DNA of 64,000 bases from Clostridiales bacterium (GTDB taxonomy: Bacteria > Bacillota > Clostridia > Lachnospirales > Lachnospiraceae), in assembly GCA_020859995.1 (NCBI GenBank), contig JAJBVE010000057.1, forward strand, positions 40,412-104,411, in the 5' to 3' direction. Positions within the stretch are counted from its first letter, which is position 1, and each line of letters opens with the position of its first letter. The position numbers were made by a program, and so were the translations under genes. Below, one piece after another: positions 26,640-36,384 of the stretch. The notes beneath the pieces were generated by a model that was not told where the DNA came from, made no database searches, and saw nothing but the letters and a program-made list of their open reading frames with translations.

Positions 26640-27059
26640 TTGAGAAAACGCGGGAAAACAGTCAGATGCTGCCGGATTCTGCTTATTTTGTGCGTTTGTA
26701 TCAGCCTGTTATCCGGCTGTCAGAAACGTCAGGAAACGGAACAGATGGAAGTGGAGTATACGATCATGACGGACAAAGAACTGCCGGAGGAACTTCTGAC
26801 GATTATTGAGGAGAACAAAACTCAGGAGATGCGTCTGACATGGATGGATCAGGAGGAAATGTATCTGATCCGGGGCTATGGAGAGCAGCTGACGGGCGGT
26901 TACAGTGTCGCTGTGGCAGGGTGTACCGAAGATGAAACAACTCTGTGGTTTACTACCAGGCTGATCGGACCGGATGAGGGAGAGGCGTCCGGCGCGGCAT
27001 CGTATCCGTATCTGGCAGTAAAAATCGACGCGACGGAAAAAGAAGTGGTCATTGAATAA
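26640..27059 (+). CDS. Small lipoprotein with PrcB-like C-terminal domain
   Basis: The 139-residue protein starts with TTG at 26640, eight bases after GGGAGG. A lipoprotein signal peptide ends in LLSGC with the anchor cysteine at residue 27. The mature part has YLIRGYGEQLTGGYSVAVAG, a pattern typical of the PrcB C-terminal domain. That domain is known from a partner of a treponemal protease complex and is widespread in Firmicutes, where its role is not established. It lies 125 bp before sipL in the same direction. A role in envelope or spore-coat assembly is speculation from that context. Confidence 0.65.
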   Translation: MRKRGKTVRCCRILLILCVCISLLSGCQKRQETEQMEVEYTIMTDKELPEELLTIIEENKTQEMRLTWMDQEEMYLIRGYGEQLTGGYSVAVAGCTEDETTLWFTTRLIGPDEGEASGAASYPYLAVKIDATEKEVVIE

Positions 27060-27184
27060 CACTATTTATCATTTACTTCACTGCATGCTGATATTCTTAT
27101 GATGCGAATTATTGCATGTCAACAGTTATAGTAAACGGCGTATGTCGTTTAACATGCGAATCACTCTATGCAAGGAGGCAGAAA

Positions 27185-28792
27185 ATGGAATTATTAATGA
27201 AGAATATTCATATGTGCCATCGGACGAAACACGTTGTGTCGCGGGTGACGCTGGATGAGGATTTGAATGTGCCGGATGTAAAACCGGATGTAGGGATGAT
27301 TATTCAGAGCCGGGATCATATGGTACTGGAGCACACCAGAGCTGAGAGCGGAAAGCTTTTTGTGGATGGTTTCCTGGAGACGGGTATTTTGTACATGGAT
27401 GATACGAAAGAGCGGCAGCTCCACCGGCTGGATGTAAAGCTGCTGTTTGAGGAGGCAATCGCGGTGGAGGGGCTTGAACCAGGCGAGAGCGTGCGGCTGC
27501 GCCGCGAGACGGAGGATCTGAATGTCTCGCTGATCAATTCCAGAAAGCTTTCGATCCGGGCGCTGATCCGATTTGAAGTGTCGTCAGAAGAGATTTATGA
27601 CCTGTCGGCGGCGGCAGGAGTGCGTCCGGACGATTCAGCCGGAGAGTTCGCGAAAGCCGCACCCGTTTTCTGCGAAAAAAAGGAAAACTTTGAGTTTCTG
27701 CAGCTGGAGGTGCAAAAAAAGGATATTCTGCGCTTTAAGGAGGATATACCGCTTGGCGCCGGTAAGCCGAACATCCGCGAAGTCCTGTGGGAGGATATTC
27801 AGATGCGGGGTTGCCGGACACACCTGGAAGAGGGACGCCTGAAGGTACAGGGCAGCCTTTTTCTCTTTGTACTCTATCGGGCAGAGGATGAAAAGGAAAG
27901 CCTGCAGTGGATGGAACAGAGTGTTCCTCTGGAAGGGATCCTCGCTTGTGACGGATGTACGGCCGGACTCATTCAGGATATCGCAGTAACGCTTTCTGAA
28001 GCGGAACTGACGGTGAAGGAGGATATGGACGGTGAGCCCCGGACCTGTCATCTGGAGGGTATCTTCGATCTGAATATCAGTCTGTATGGAACTGATACTG
28101 CCGAGATTCTGGCGGATATTTTTTCCCCGGAAAAGGATCTGGAGCTGGTGACAGCTGATGAAACCTATGAGACGCTGGTTGTACGGAATGAATCAAAATG
28201 CAGGGTGCAGGGGAAGCTGAAAATACAGGGCGCGAATCCGGACATCATGCAGATCTGCCATTGCAGCGGGTGCGTGCAGATCGACAAGAACGAGATTGTG
28301 GAAGAAGGAATCCGGACAGAGGGTGTACTGTCGGTGTCTATTTTATATATTTCCTCTGACGACAGCATGCCGTTTGCCGTTCTGGAAGGCGCGATCCCAT
28401 TCACCCACACATCCGAAGTACAGGCCGCCCCAACGCGAAGCCAATATACTCTTACTCCGGATCTGGAACAGATCTCTGCCACGATGTCCGGCGGAGATCA
28501 GATAGAAGTGCGCGCGGCCATAGGCCTGAATCTTTTCGCGACGCAGGCCTGCCGGAGGCGGTGCATACACGAGATCCTCGAAAAAGACATTGCTCCGGAA
28601 CGTCTCCAGGCAGTGCCGGGAATCACCGCCTACCTTGTGCAGGAAGGAGATACCCTGTGGGAGATCGCGAAGGAATATTTTTTGACTCCGCGGCAGATTA
28701 TGGAATCAAACGATCTTTCCTCGGAGCAGATTAAAAAAGGTGACTGTCTGATTCTGATGAAAAATGTAAAAGCTATCCCAAACGTAAGCTGA
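27185..28792 (+). CDS. sipL: SPOCS/DUF3794 and LysM spore morphogenesis protein (SipL-like)
   Basis: The 535-residue protein starts after AAGGAGG at ATG 27185. It contains about three SPOCS (DUF3794) repeats, visible through related blocks such as VTLDEDLNVPDVKPDVGMII near residue 20 and ICHCSGCVQIDKNEIVEEGI near 365. A LysM domain is at about 482-526 (AYLVQEGDTLWEIAKEYF...). This is the architecture of clostridial SipL, which binds SpoIVA through the LysM domain and attaches the coat to the forespore. It is good evidence for endospore formation or recent ancestry of it. The upstream lipoprotein may be co-transcribed. Confidence 0.88.
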   Translation: MELLMKNIHMCHRTKHVVSRVTLDEDLNVPDVKPDVGMIIQSRDHMVLEHTRAESGKLFVDGFLETGILYMDDTKERQLHRLDVKLLFEEAIAVEGLEPGESVRLRRETEDLNVSLINSRKLSIRALIRFEVSSEEIYDLSAAAGVRPDDSAGEFAKAAPVFCEKKENFEFLQLEVQKKDILRFKEDIPLGAGKPNIREVLWEDIQMRGCRTHLEEGRLKVQGSLFLFVLYRAEDEKESLQWMEQSVPLEGILACDGCTAGLIQDIAVTLSEAELTVKEDMDGEPRTCHLEGIFDLNISLYGTDTAEILADIFSPEKDLELVTADETYETLVVRNESKCRVQGKLKIQGANPDIMQICHCSGCVQIDKNEIVEEGIRTEGVLSVSILYISSDDSMPFAVLEGAIPFTHTSEVQAAPTRSQYTLTPDLEQISATMSGGDQIEVRAAIGLNLFATQACRRRCIHEILEKDIAPERLQAVPGITAYLVQEGDTLWEIAKEYFLTPRQIMESNDLSSEQIKKGDCLILMKNVKAIPNVS

Positions 28793-28902
28793 TTCCGGCT
28801 GGCCGGATGCCGCCGCGGGCAGCAGGAAAAGCAGCTTAAATCCTGATAGGAGCGAACTGTAGTAATGAATTAGAGAGCGTCACGAAACACATATGGTTAA
28901 GG

Positions 28903-28931
28903 TAGACAAAAATTAATTTTTATGCTATGCT
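28903..28931 (+). promoter_or_regulatory. Promoter of ispE
   Basis: TAGACA at 28903-28908 and TATGCT at 28926-28931 are separated by 17 bases in an AT-rich stretch. This is 52 bp before the ispE start. Confidence 0.5.
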
Positions 28932-28982
28932 TTCCCCATTGCAAAAGCTTAAGCAACCGTGAAAAGCATGGAGCGTTATTTT

Positions 28983-29879
28983 ATGAGAGAGATAAAAAGA
29001 AAGGCAAGGGCGAAAATTAATCTGGGCCTGGATGTGATCGGACGGCTTCCGAATGGGTACCACGATCTGCGTATGGTGATGCAGACGGTGGACTTATACG
29101 ATGAACTGATTCTTCGCGCCGCGGATGAGGAAGGGGAAGGAAAAATCCATCTCTTTTTGCGGCAGGACAGCCTGGCTTGCGGGGAAGCGCTTATTCCGGC
29201 AGATGAAAGCAACCTGGCCTGCCGCGCGGCGCGGATGCTGATGGATGAATTTGGTATCCGTAAGGACATCGAGATTGAATTAAAAAAACAGATTCCCGCG
29301 GCGGCAGGTCTGGCGGGAGGCAGCACGGACGCCGCGGCGGTTTTTACTGGGGTAAATGAATTGTTTAACCTGGGATTGAGTGAGCAGGAGCTGCTCAGGC
29401 GGGGGGTAAAGATCGGAGCGGACGTACCTTACTGCGTTATGGGAGGCACCGCGCTCGCGGAGGGCATTGGTGAGCGGCTGACTCGTCTGCCGGACGCTCC
29501 GCGGGCATGTGTCCTGCTGGTAAAACCACCCATCTGCGTTTCCACAAAATACGTTTTTTCTACCCTGGACAGCCTTGGCCAGATGTTTGTTCATCCTGAT
29601 ATTGATGGTCAGACGCAGGCGGTACGCGACGGGGATTTTTTCCGCATGGCGTCATTGATGGGAAATGTACTTGAGTCTGTGACAATCCCCGCGTTTCCGG
29701 TGGTTGGCGAGATCAAAGAAAGGATGCTCTCTCGCGGCGCGGTAAACGCTATGATGAGCGGGAGCGGTCTGACGGTGTTCGGCCTGTTTGATGATCGCAG
29801 GAAGGCGGAAAAGGCATATGCGGATTTTTCCGCGGAGGACAGCCTGAATGAAGTATTCCTCACTGCCTTCTGGCCATAG
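28983..29879 (+). CDS. ispE: 4-diphosphocytidyl-2-C-methyl-D-erythritol kinase
   Basis: The 298-residue GHMP kinase carries out the ATP-dependent step of the MEP isoprenoid pathway. KARAKINLGLDVIGRLPNGYH at the N-terminus and the ATP loop PAAAGLAGGSTDAAA near residue 104 are diagnostic. The C-terminal MMSGSGLTVFGLF is the third GHMP motif. The ATG at 28983 is preferred because GGAGCG precedes it; a GTG at 28959 is possible. A GntR-family regulator gene follows 88 bp downstream. Confidence 0.94.
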   Translation: MREIKRKARAKINLGLDVIGRLPNGYHDLRMVMQTVDLYDELILRAADEEGEGKIHLFLRQDSLACGEALIPADESNLACRAARMLMDEFGIRKDIEIELKKQIPAAAGLAGGSTDAAAVFTGVNELFNLGLSEQELLRRGVKIGADVPYCVMGGTALAEGIGERLTRLPDAPRACVLLVKPPICVSTKYVFSTLDSLGQMFVHPDIDGQTQAVRDGDFFRMASLMGNVLESVTIPAFPVVGEIKERMLSRGAVNAMMSGSGLTVFGLFDDRRKAEKAYADFSAEDSLNEVFLTAFWP

Positions 29880-29967
29880 AAAAGGGGCAGTACATTGGAA
29901 ATTCTGATTGAAGGGAGCGGACAGGAAAGAGGGCGTTTCCCTGTCCGATTGAGATGGGAGAGAACAG

Positions 29968-30660
29968 ATGATAGATACATTGCAGATGGAAATGAATGAA
30001 TACCTGCCTCTGCGTGACGTGGTGTTCCAGACACTGCGGCAGGCGATTCTGAGGGGGGAAATCAGTCCGGGGGAGCGCCTGATGGAGATTCATCTGGCGC
30101 AGAAGCTCGGTGTCAGCCGGACGCCTGTGCGTGAGGCGATCCGGATGCTGGAGCTGGAGGGGCTGGTGACTACGGTTCCGCGCAAAGGTACAGTTGTGGC
30201 GGAGATTACCGTTTCCGATCTGGAAGATGTGCTGGAGGTGCGCCAGGCGCTTGAGGAGCTGGCGGTCAAGCTGGTCTGCAGGAAGATTACGAAAGAACAG
30301 CTTGCCCAGATGAAAGACCTTGCTGCTCAGTTTTGCGAGACCCTCAAAGGGGATGACGTGGTGGCATGCGCGGAAGCGGATATGAAATTTCACGATGCCA
30401 TATACAATGCGACCGGCAACCAGCGCCTCATTCAGATCCTGAATAATTTAAGAGAGCAGATGTACCGTTATCGTATGGAATATTTGAAAGATAAAGACTC
30501 TCACCGGATACTGGTAAAGGAGCATGAGGAGATTCTGCAGGCGCTGCAGGAACATGATGAGAATAAGGCGCTCGCGGCGATCAGCCGTCACATCGACCGG
30601 CAGAAGGAGCATATTATTGCGGAACTGAGCGGGAAGAACGAGAAAAATATCAAAAATTAG
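29968..30660 (+). CDS. GntR/FadR-type transcriptional regulator
   Basis: The 230-residue protein has an N-terminal winged helix at about residues 12-75, with LAQKLGVSRTPVREAIRMLE as the recognition region. A helical FCD ligand domain follows, with VRQALEELAVKLV and conserved histidines in MKFHDAIYNATGN that bind metal in the family. FadR-type regulators respond to organic acids or sugar acids. It sits after ispE; between them is an inverted repeat based on CGGACAGG without a T tract. Its target is not evident from context. The start follows GATGGGAG. Confidence 0.87.
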   Translation: MIDTLQMEMNEYLPLRDVVFQTLRQAILRGEISPGERLMEIHLAQKLGVSRTPVREAIRMLELEGLVTTVPRKGTVVAEITVSDLEDVLEVRQALEELAVKLVCRKITKEQLAQMKDLAAQFCETLKGDDVVACAEADMKFHDAIYNATGNQRLIQILNNLREQMYRYRMEYLKDKDSHRILVKEHEEILQALQEHDENKALAAISRHIDRQKEHIIAELSGKNEKNIKN

Positions 30661-30668
30661 AGAATCCC

Positions 30669-30699
30669 GGTAACGAAAGCGTCAGTGCTTTCGTTATCG
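30669..30699 (+). terminator. Hairpin after the GntR gene
   Basis: GGTAACGAAAGC pairs with GCTTTCGTTATC around a six-base loop. There is no T tract. It lies directly after the stop and before the R3 repeat. Confidence 0.4.
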
Positions 30700-30710
30700 A
30701 TCTATGATAC

Positions 30711-30737
30711 GTAACTGTTCAGTATTTTTACAGTTAC
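30711..30737. repeat. 27-bp palindromic repeat (family R3), copy 3
   Basis: GTAACTGTTCAGTA at the left and ACAGTTAC at the right form inverted arms. It is the reverse orientation of the copies at 7597 and 26582. It lies 30 bp before the argS start, probably within the promoter or leader. Confidence 0.6.
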
Positions 30738-30767
30738 CATTATACTTATAAATGGAGAGTACAGATT

Positions 30768-32543
30768 ATGGAAAAATTTCTGGATTTAATTGGCAGAGAG
30801 GTATCAGCCGCATTTGAGGAGAGCGGATATGATGCTTCCTATGGAAAGACGGGCATCTCAAACCGTCCGGATCTATGCGAATATCAGTGCAACGGCGCGA
30901 TGGCCGCGAAAAAGAAATATCAGAAAGCACCGATTCAGATCGCGAAAGAGGTTGTCGAAAAGCTGACAGGGAATCCGGTGTTTTCAAGCGTCGAGGCAGT
31001 AAACCCCGGCTTTATTAATCTGCGGGTGTCGGGCAGTTATCTCGCCGGATATCTGGATAAGATGGCGGCGGATCAGAATCTTTCAGTAGAAAAGGCGGAT
31101 CACCCGAAAACGATTATCATCGATTATGGCGGAGCGAATGTCGCGAAGCCGCTTCATGTGGGGCATCTGCGCTCGGCGATTATCGGAGAGAGTGTAAAAC
31201 GGATCTGCCGGGCTGCCGGGCATCGGGTGATTGGCGATGTGCATCTGGGCGACTGGGGTCTGCAGATGGGGCTGATCATCACCGAGGTAAAACACAGGAA
31301 GCCCGAACTGCCTTATTTTGACGAGACATTCGCGGGGGAGTATCCGGCGGAGGCGCCGTTTACAATTTCGGAGCTGGAGGAAATCTATCCGACCGCCAGT
31401 GAAAAATCCAAAAAGGATGAGACCTACAAGGCTGAGGCTCTGGAGGCGACAGCCCGGCTGCAGGATGGCGAGCGGGGATACCGGGCGCTGTGGCAGCATA
31501 TTCTGAATGTGTCTGTCGCGGACCTGAAGAAAAATTATGGAAATCTGAATGTGGAGTTTGACCTCTGGAAAAAGGAGTCCGACGCGCAGCCGTATATCGC
31601 GGATATGGCGGAATACATGAAACGCGAAGGGTACGCGTACCAGGATCAGGGAGCGCTGATTGTAGACATCAAAGAGGACAGTGACACGAAAGAAGTCCCG
31701 CCCTGCATGATTCTGAAATCGGACGGCGCGGCTCTTTATACGACGACAGATCTGGCGACTATCATTGACCGTGTGAAGAATTACGATCCTGACGAGATTA
31801 TCTATGTTGTGGACAAGCGGCAGGAGATGCACTTTACGCAGGTTTTCCGCTGCGCGCGCAAAACGAAGCTTGTGAAGGATGACATGGAGTTGAAGTTCTT
31901 AGGGTTTGGCACCATGAACGGCAGGGACGGCAAGCCGTTTAAGACCCGTGAGGGCGGCGTGATGCGTCTGGAAAGACTCATTGGGGAAATTAACGACGAG
32001 ATGTACAAAAAAATCATGGACAACCATGAGGCGGATCCCGATGAGGCGCGGCAGACGGCTTCGATGGTCGGTCTTTCCGCGATTAAATACGGTGATCTTT
32101 CCAACCAGGCTTCCAAGGACTATGTTTTTGATGTAGACAAATTTACATCTTTTGAAGGCAACACCGGACCTTATATTCTGTACACAATCGTCCGGATTAA
32201 GTCGATTCTGACCAAATACCGCGCATCTTCGGGGATTGGAGAGGGACCTCTCCCGTCGGCTCTTCTCGCGCCGGCAAATGAGAGTGAGAAGGCTCTGATG
32301 TTGGAGCTGGCGAAGTTCAACAGCGTGATGGAGCAGGCATTTGAAGAGCTTGCCCCGCATCGGATCTGTTCCTTCATTTATGATCTGTCTAATGCGCTCA
32401 ACCGCTTCTACCATGAGACAAAGATTCTCGCGCACGAAGATGAGACGCAGAAGGCCGGCTGGATCGCGCTGCTGGATCTGACCCGTCGTGTGCTGGAGGC
32501 GGGGATTGATCTGCTGGGATTTTCCGCACCGGAACGGATGTAA
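30768..32543 (+). CDS. argS: Arginyl-tRNA synthetase
   Basis: The 591-residue class I enzyme charges tRNA-Arg. The HIGH motif is KPLHVGHLRSAIIGE near residues 127-141. The KMSKS-equivalent is the GKPFKTREGGVMRL block, as is normal in ArgRS. The C-terminal DALR anticodon-binding domain is visible, including SNALNRFYHETKIL. The N-terminal additional domain, which contacts the tRNA D-loop, covers about the first 100 residues. Length is normal for the short bacterial type. The start follows GGAG. Confidence 0.96.
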   Translation: MEKFLDLIGREVSAAFEESGYDASYGKTGISNRPDLCEYQCNGAMAAKKKYQKAPIQIAKEVVEKLTGNPVFSSVEAVNPGFINLRVSGSYLAGYLDKMAADQNLSVEKADHPKTIIIDYGGANVAKPLHVGHLRSAIIGESVKRICRAAGHRVIGDVHLGDWGLQMGLIITEVKHRKPELPYFDETFAGEYPAEAPFTISELEEIYPTASEKSKKDETYKAEALEATARLQDGERGYRALWQHILNVSVADLKKNYGNLNVEFDLWKKESDAQPYIADMAEYMKREGYAYQDQGALIVDIKEDSDTKEVPPCMILKSDGAALYTTTDLATIIDRVKNYDPDEIIYVVDKRQEMHFTQVFRCARKTKLVKDDMELKFLGFGTMNGRDGKPFKTREGGVMRLERLIGEINDEMYKKIMDNHEADPDEARQTASMVGLSAIKYGDLSNQASKDYVFDVDKFTSFEGNTGPYILYTIVRIKSILTKYRASSGIGEGPLPSALLAPANESEKALMLELAKFNSVMEQAFEELAPHRICSFIYDLSNALNRFYHETKILAHEDETQKAGWIALLDLTRRVLEAGIDLLGFSAPERM

Positions 32544-32662
32544 AAGTCTGTTACGAAATAATCTGCTTTTCCTGCTGCCTGGCGTACTTGCAGCAACGCG
32601 GGGAGAGGGGTTCGTAATTTTTGGAATGCTTTGCGCGTATTTGTCAAATACAGAGGAAAACT

Positions 32663-33628
32663 ATGCTGGATGTGTTATCAGACGCTCTGACGGACTGCGT
32701 CAAGCTGCTGCCCTTTCTTTTTCTGTCCTATCTGGCGGTGGAATACATTGAACACCGGATGGATGAACGTTCCAAAAGGATTATATATCGCGCCGGGAAG
32801 GCCGGACCGCTGCTGGGGAGCCTTCTGGGCGTGATCCCGCAGTGCGGGTTTTCTGCCGCCGCGGCCGGCCTCTATGCCGGCCGCGTAGTGTCGCCGGGGA
32901 CTCTGATCGCGATTTTTCTATCCACCTCGGACGAGATGCTTCCGCTGATGCTATCAGCGGGCATCAGGCCTGGACTCATTTTCCGGGTGCTGGCCGGCAA
33001 AGTGGCTGCGGGCACAGTGGTTGGACTGTTTGTAGACTTTGCCGCGGCGAGGCTGCACCTGTGGAACCCGGCGTATTCCGAAAAACCAAGAATTACTCCT
33101 TTTATGAAAAAAGAGGATATCGACCGCTCTTCTTCATGCGCGGAGCGGGCAGCGGAATATTATCTGACGCCAGGAGAGACAGAGCATAAGGCCCGGATGC
33201 ATATATGCGATAAAGAACACTGCAACTGCAGCGAAGATGGTATCTTTCTTGCGGCACTTCGCCATACCCTGCAGACCTGGATTTTTATCTTACTGATTTC
33301 TCTGGCTCTGGGCTTTGGTATGGAGTGGTTCCAGGATACGGCATTTTCCAGGGGGATTTTTTCTGTCCCGCAGATCCAGGCGGTATTGGCCGCGCTCGTA
33401 GGCATGATTCCAAACTGTGCCGCTTCCGTACTTATCACGCAGCTTTATCTGGAAGGGATATTGGGGAGCGGGGCTCTCTTTTCTGGGCTGCTCTGCGGAG
33501 CAGGCACAGGTTTGCTTGTACTATACCGTGAAAATGACCGCCCGCGGGAAAACCTTGCGCTCACTGCCGTATTGTATATCAGCGGAGTTCTGGCGGGAAT
33601 GATTCTGGGGCAGAGCGGGCTGCTGTAG
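32663..33628 (+). CDS. ArsP_2-type putative manganese/heavy-metal permease
   Basis: The 321-residue membrane protein has about eight to ten hydrophobic segments in two similar halves. The halves are marked by GVIPQCGFSAAAAGLYAG near residue 51 and GMIPNCAASVLITQLYLEG near 248. This paired Pro-x-Cys motif is typical of the ArsP_2 family, annotated as putative manganese or heavy-metal transporters (family knowledge; the substrate is not proven). Between the halves lies a cytoplasmic loop with HICDKEHCNCSED, rich in Cys and His and likely to bind metal. The ATG at 32663 follows CAGAGGAAAA. It appears to stand alone after argS. Confidence 0.75.
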   Translation: MLDVLSDALTDCVKLLPFLFLSYLAVEYIEHRMDERSKRIIYRAGKAGPLLGSLLGVIPQCGFSAAAAGLYAGRVVSPGTLIAIFLSTSDEMLPLMLSAGIRPGLIFRVLAGKVAAGTVVGLFVDFAAARLHLWNPAYSEKPRITPFMKKEDIDRSSSCAERAAEYYLTPGETEHKARMHICDKEHCNCSEDGIFLAALRHTLQTWIFILLISLALGFGMEWFQDTAFSRGIFSVPQIQAVLAALVGMIPNCAASVLITQLYLEGILGSGALFSGLLCGAGTGLLVLYRENDRPRENLALTAVLYISGVLAGMILGQSGLL

Positions 33629-33949
33629 CGCTGCCGCTTAGTTCTTTTTATTTCGATGCTGCTCTGAACTTTTCAGAACAGCAGGCCACAGACCGCCTTC
33701 TTCGAAGGCTATATGCCGCTTACGCGTCATATGTCTGAGGTCGATGTTATCCTGAACTGTTGTACCAACATTAGCAAAAACTGGCAGGCGTAAAGCAATA
33801 AATACAGAGAACAAAAGCATACTTTTTGTTATCTTTATTATAGATGACATAAAGCTGTTTTTTGTTGCATTTTTACAGAACAGGTGCAAAATTGTTTTTG
33901 TTGCATCTGCCAGAAAACAACGGATGATTAATAGGAGGGAAACGGCGCT
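33629..33949. promoter_or_regulatory. Upstream region of the GH3 gene with direct repeats
   Basis: The 321-bp gap has no gene. TTTTTGTTGCAT occurs at 33859-33870 and again at 33895-33906, 36 bases apart. This spacing would place two regulator sites on nearly the same helix face if the site is a half-site. An imperfect hairpin based on GCTCTGAA/TTCAGAACAGC lies near 33660-33684. The GH3 ribosome site GGAGGG is at about 33933. Confidence 0.4.
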
Positions 33950-36043
33950 ATGAGGCGAGAAGAGGCAAGAAAAAAGGCTAAGGAGCTTGTTTCCAGAATG
34001 ACGATGGAGGAAAAGGCCAGTCAGCTGCGATATGACGCTCCCGCAATTGAGCGGCTGGGGGTACCGGCTTATAACTGGTGGAACGAGGCGCTCCACGGTG
34101 TGGCGAGAGCCGGGCAGGCGACGGTATTTCCACAGGCGATCGGCCTGGGGGCGACCTTTGACGCCGAGCTGATCGGTGAGATCGCGGATGTGATTGCGAC
34201 AGAGGGCCGGGCAAAATACAACGCATATTCGGCGAGAGAAGACCGGGATATTTATAAGGGTCTGACTTTCTGGTCGCCGAATGTCAATATTTTCCGTGAT
34301 CCGCGCTGGGGCCGCGGACATGAGACGTATGGAGAGGATCCCTGTCTGACCGGTACATTGGGAGTGGCTTACGTAAAGGCCTTGCAGGGGGACGGTGAGA
34401 CCATGAAAGCGGCGGCCTGCGCGAAGCATTTTGCGGTTCACTCCGGACCGGAGGCGCTTCGCCATGAGTTTGACGCGGAAGCTTCCGCTAAAGATATGGA
34501 AGAAACCTATTTGGTTGCTTTTCGGCGCCTGGTAAAAGAGGCGCAGGTGGAAGCGGTGATGGGCGCGTACAACCGTGTCAACGGGGAGCCGGCCTGCGCA
34601 AGCCGGGCACTGCAGGAAAAGCTGCGCGGCGAATGGGGATTCGAGGGGCATTTTGTCTCTGACTGCTGGGCGATCCGCGATTTTCATGAAAATCATTTCG
34701 TGACCAGGAATGCGACAGAATCCGCGGCGTTGGCGCTCAACACCGGCTGCGACCTGAATTGCGGAAATACTTATCTATATATCATGAAAGCATACCAGGA
34801 AGGCCTTGTGACGGAGGAAACCATTACAGAGGCGGCTGTCCGTCTCTTTACGACACGATACATGCTGGGCTTGTTTGACGGCAGTGAGTATGATCAGATT
34901 TCTTTTCTGGAGGTGGAGTCTCCGGAGCATCTGGCTCTGGCGGAAAAAGCCGCCGAGGAGAGCTTTGTATTACTGAAAAATAATGGAATTCTCCCTCTGC
35001 AGAAGGAAAAACTGAAAACAATCGGTCTGATTGGTCCGAATATGAACAGCCGCGCGGCGCTGATAGGAAACTACCATGGCACAGCTTCACGGTATGTTAC
35101 CATTCAGGAAGGCATCCAGGATTACCTCGGAGAAGATGTGCGGGTATTGACGAGTGTGGGCTGCGAGCTGTCCCGCGACCGTTCAGAGATGCTCTCCACT
35201 GGAAGCGACCGATTAAGCGAAGCGCGCACGGTGGCGGATTATTGTGATGTCGTGATTCTCTGCGTGGGTCTGGACGAGACGCTGGAAGGCGAAGAAGGCG
35301 ACACCGGCAACCGCGACGCGTCCGGGGATAAGATGGATCTGCAGCTCCCGAAGGCGCAGCGTGAGCTGATGGAGACCGTCGCGGCGTGCGGCAAACCGAC
35401 CATCCTTTTGCTGGCAGCAGGGAGTGACATTGACCTCAGCTACGCGGCAGAGCATTTTGACGCAGTTATGGTGCTGTGGTATCCGGGCGGACAGGGAGGA
35501 AGCGCGGCCGCGAAAGTATTGTTCGGGGATGCTTCTCCTTCGGGCAAGCTGCCGGTGACCTTTTATGAATCTCTTGAAGAGCTGCCGGCGTTTACCGATT
35601 ATTCCATGCAGGAGCGTACCTACCGCTATATGTCCGGAAAGGCACAGTTTCCCTTCGGATATGGGCTTACCTATAGTAAAGTCGAGGTGACGGAAGCGAA
35701 AATTCTGCCGGAAGAGAAAGGCCTTACCATTCTGGCGGATGTCGTAAATCAGGGCACCTTTGATACGCAGGAGGTCGTGCAGGTCTATGTGAAAAAAACA
35801 GACAGCCCGGACGCGGTACCCAATCCGCAGCTGCAGGCATTTGCGCGGGTAACCATCAAAGCAGGCGGGAAAGAGCAGGTAAAGCTCTGCCTTCCTGCGG
35901 AGGCTTTTACTGTGGTGGACGCGGAAGGAATACGAAAGGAACAGAGCGGCATCTATGAGATTTATATAGGCTGCAGTCAGCCGGATGAGCGCAGCGTCGA
36001 GCTTACCGGAATCCGACCCATAAAGCTTTTGTACGAAAAATAG
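33950..36043 (+). CDS. GH3 beta-xylosidase/beta-glucosidase
   Basis: The 697-residue enzyme has the GH3 N-terminal barrel, the alpha/beta sandwich and a C-terminal fibronectin-III-like domain. The nucleophile is Asp238 in GHFVSDCWAIRDF. YNWWNEALHGVARAG near residue 41 is the block typical of the xylosidase/arabinofuranosidase branch. The likely acid/base region is GLDETLEGEEGDTGNRD. No signal peptide is seen, so it acts on imported oligosaccharides. Although 20 kb from GH115, it would complete cytoplasmic breakdown of decorated xylo-oligosaccharides. It is monocistronic, with a terminator at 36126. Confidence 0.9.
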   Translation: MRREEARKKAKELVSRMTMEEKASQLRYDAPAIERLGVPAYNWWNEALHGVARAGQATVFPQAIGLGATFDAELIGEIADVIATEGRAKYNAYSAREDRDIYKGLTFWSPNVNIFRDPRWGRGHETYGEDPCLTGTLGVAYVKALQGDGETMKAAACAKHFAVHSGPEALRHEFDAEASAKDMEETYLVAFRRLVKEAQVEAVMGAYNRVNGEPACASRALQEKLRGEWGFEGHFVSDCWAIRDFHENHFVTRNATESAALALNTGCDLNCGNTYLYIMKAYQEGLVTEETITEAAVRLFTTRYMLGLFDGSEYDQISFLEVESPEHLALAEKAAEESFVLLKNNGILPLQKEKLKTIGLIGPNMNSRAALIGNYHGTASRYVTIQEGIQDYLGEDVRVLTSVGCELSRDRSEMLSTGSDRLSEARTVADYCDVVILCVGLDETLEGEEGDTGNRDASGDKMDLQLPKAQRELMETVAACGKPTILLLAAGSDIDLSYAAEHFDAVMVLWYPGGQGGSAAAKVLFGDASPSGKLPVTFYESLEELPAFTDYSMQERTYRYMSGKAQFPFGYGLTYSKVEVTEAKILPEEKGLTILADVVNQGTFDTQEVVQVYVKKTDSPDAVPNPQLQAFARVTIKAGGKEQVKLCLPAEAFTVVDAEGIRKEQSGIYEIYIGCSQPDERSVELTGIRPIKLLYEK

Positions 36044-36125
36044 AAGATTTGGTGTGACTATTCAAGACATGTCTTCGCACTCGCTGTGAAGTACGTAAGA
36101 GCAGCTGTAGCAGGGGTTGTTTCAA

Positions 36126-36166
36126 GGGCAGAGCCGGTATCATCCGGTTTTGCCCTTTTTTGTTTT
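36126..36166 (+). terminator. Terminator of the GH3 gene
   Basis: GGGCAGAGCCGG pairs with CCGGTTTTGCCC, allowing G-T pairs, around a six-base loop. A run of T residues follows. It lies about 80 bp after the stop. The remaining gap to 36384 shows no gene. Confidence 0.9.
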
Positions 36167-36384
36167 ATTTCCCAAAGAGAATTGTCCAGGCAAAAGAGAA
36201 AAGTTAAATTTTCATAAAATGATTGCATGTTCTAAGCGATCTCATTAAAATGAAAGAAAGCTGTCCGTCAGCGGACGGGAAACGTGAAAGAAAACAGCGC
36301 AGCGAATAAGAAGTGGGAAAGAGAACAGCAGCAACGCAGGAAAATGAGCGTTTTGCGTCATGATACAGGAAGGATGCACACAGC

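Noticed and set aside
33638..34696. Minus-strand open frame of 352 codons upstream of and over the GH3 start
   Set aside because: It runs into the GH3 coding region and has no ribosome site or family motif.
36167..36384. Possible gene or RNA before the ABC ATPase
   Set aside because: No frame with a start and ribosome site, and no strong structure beyond a short GTCCGTCAGCGGAC palindrome.
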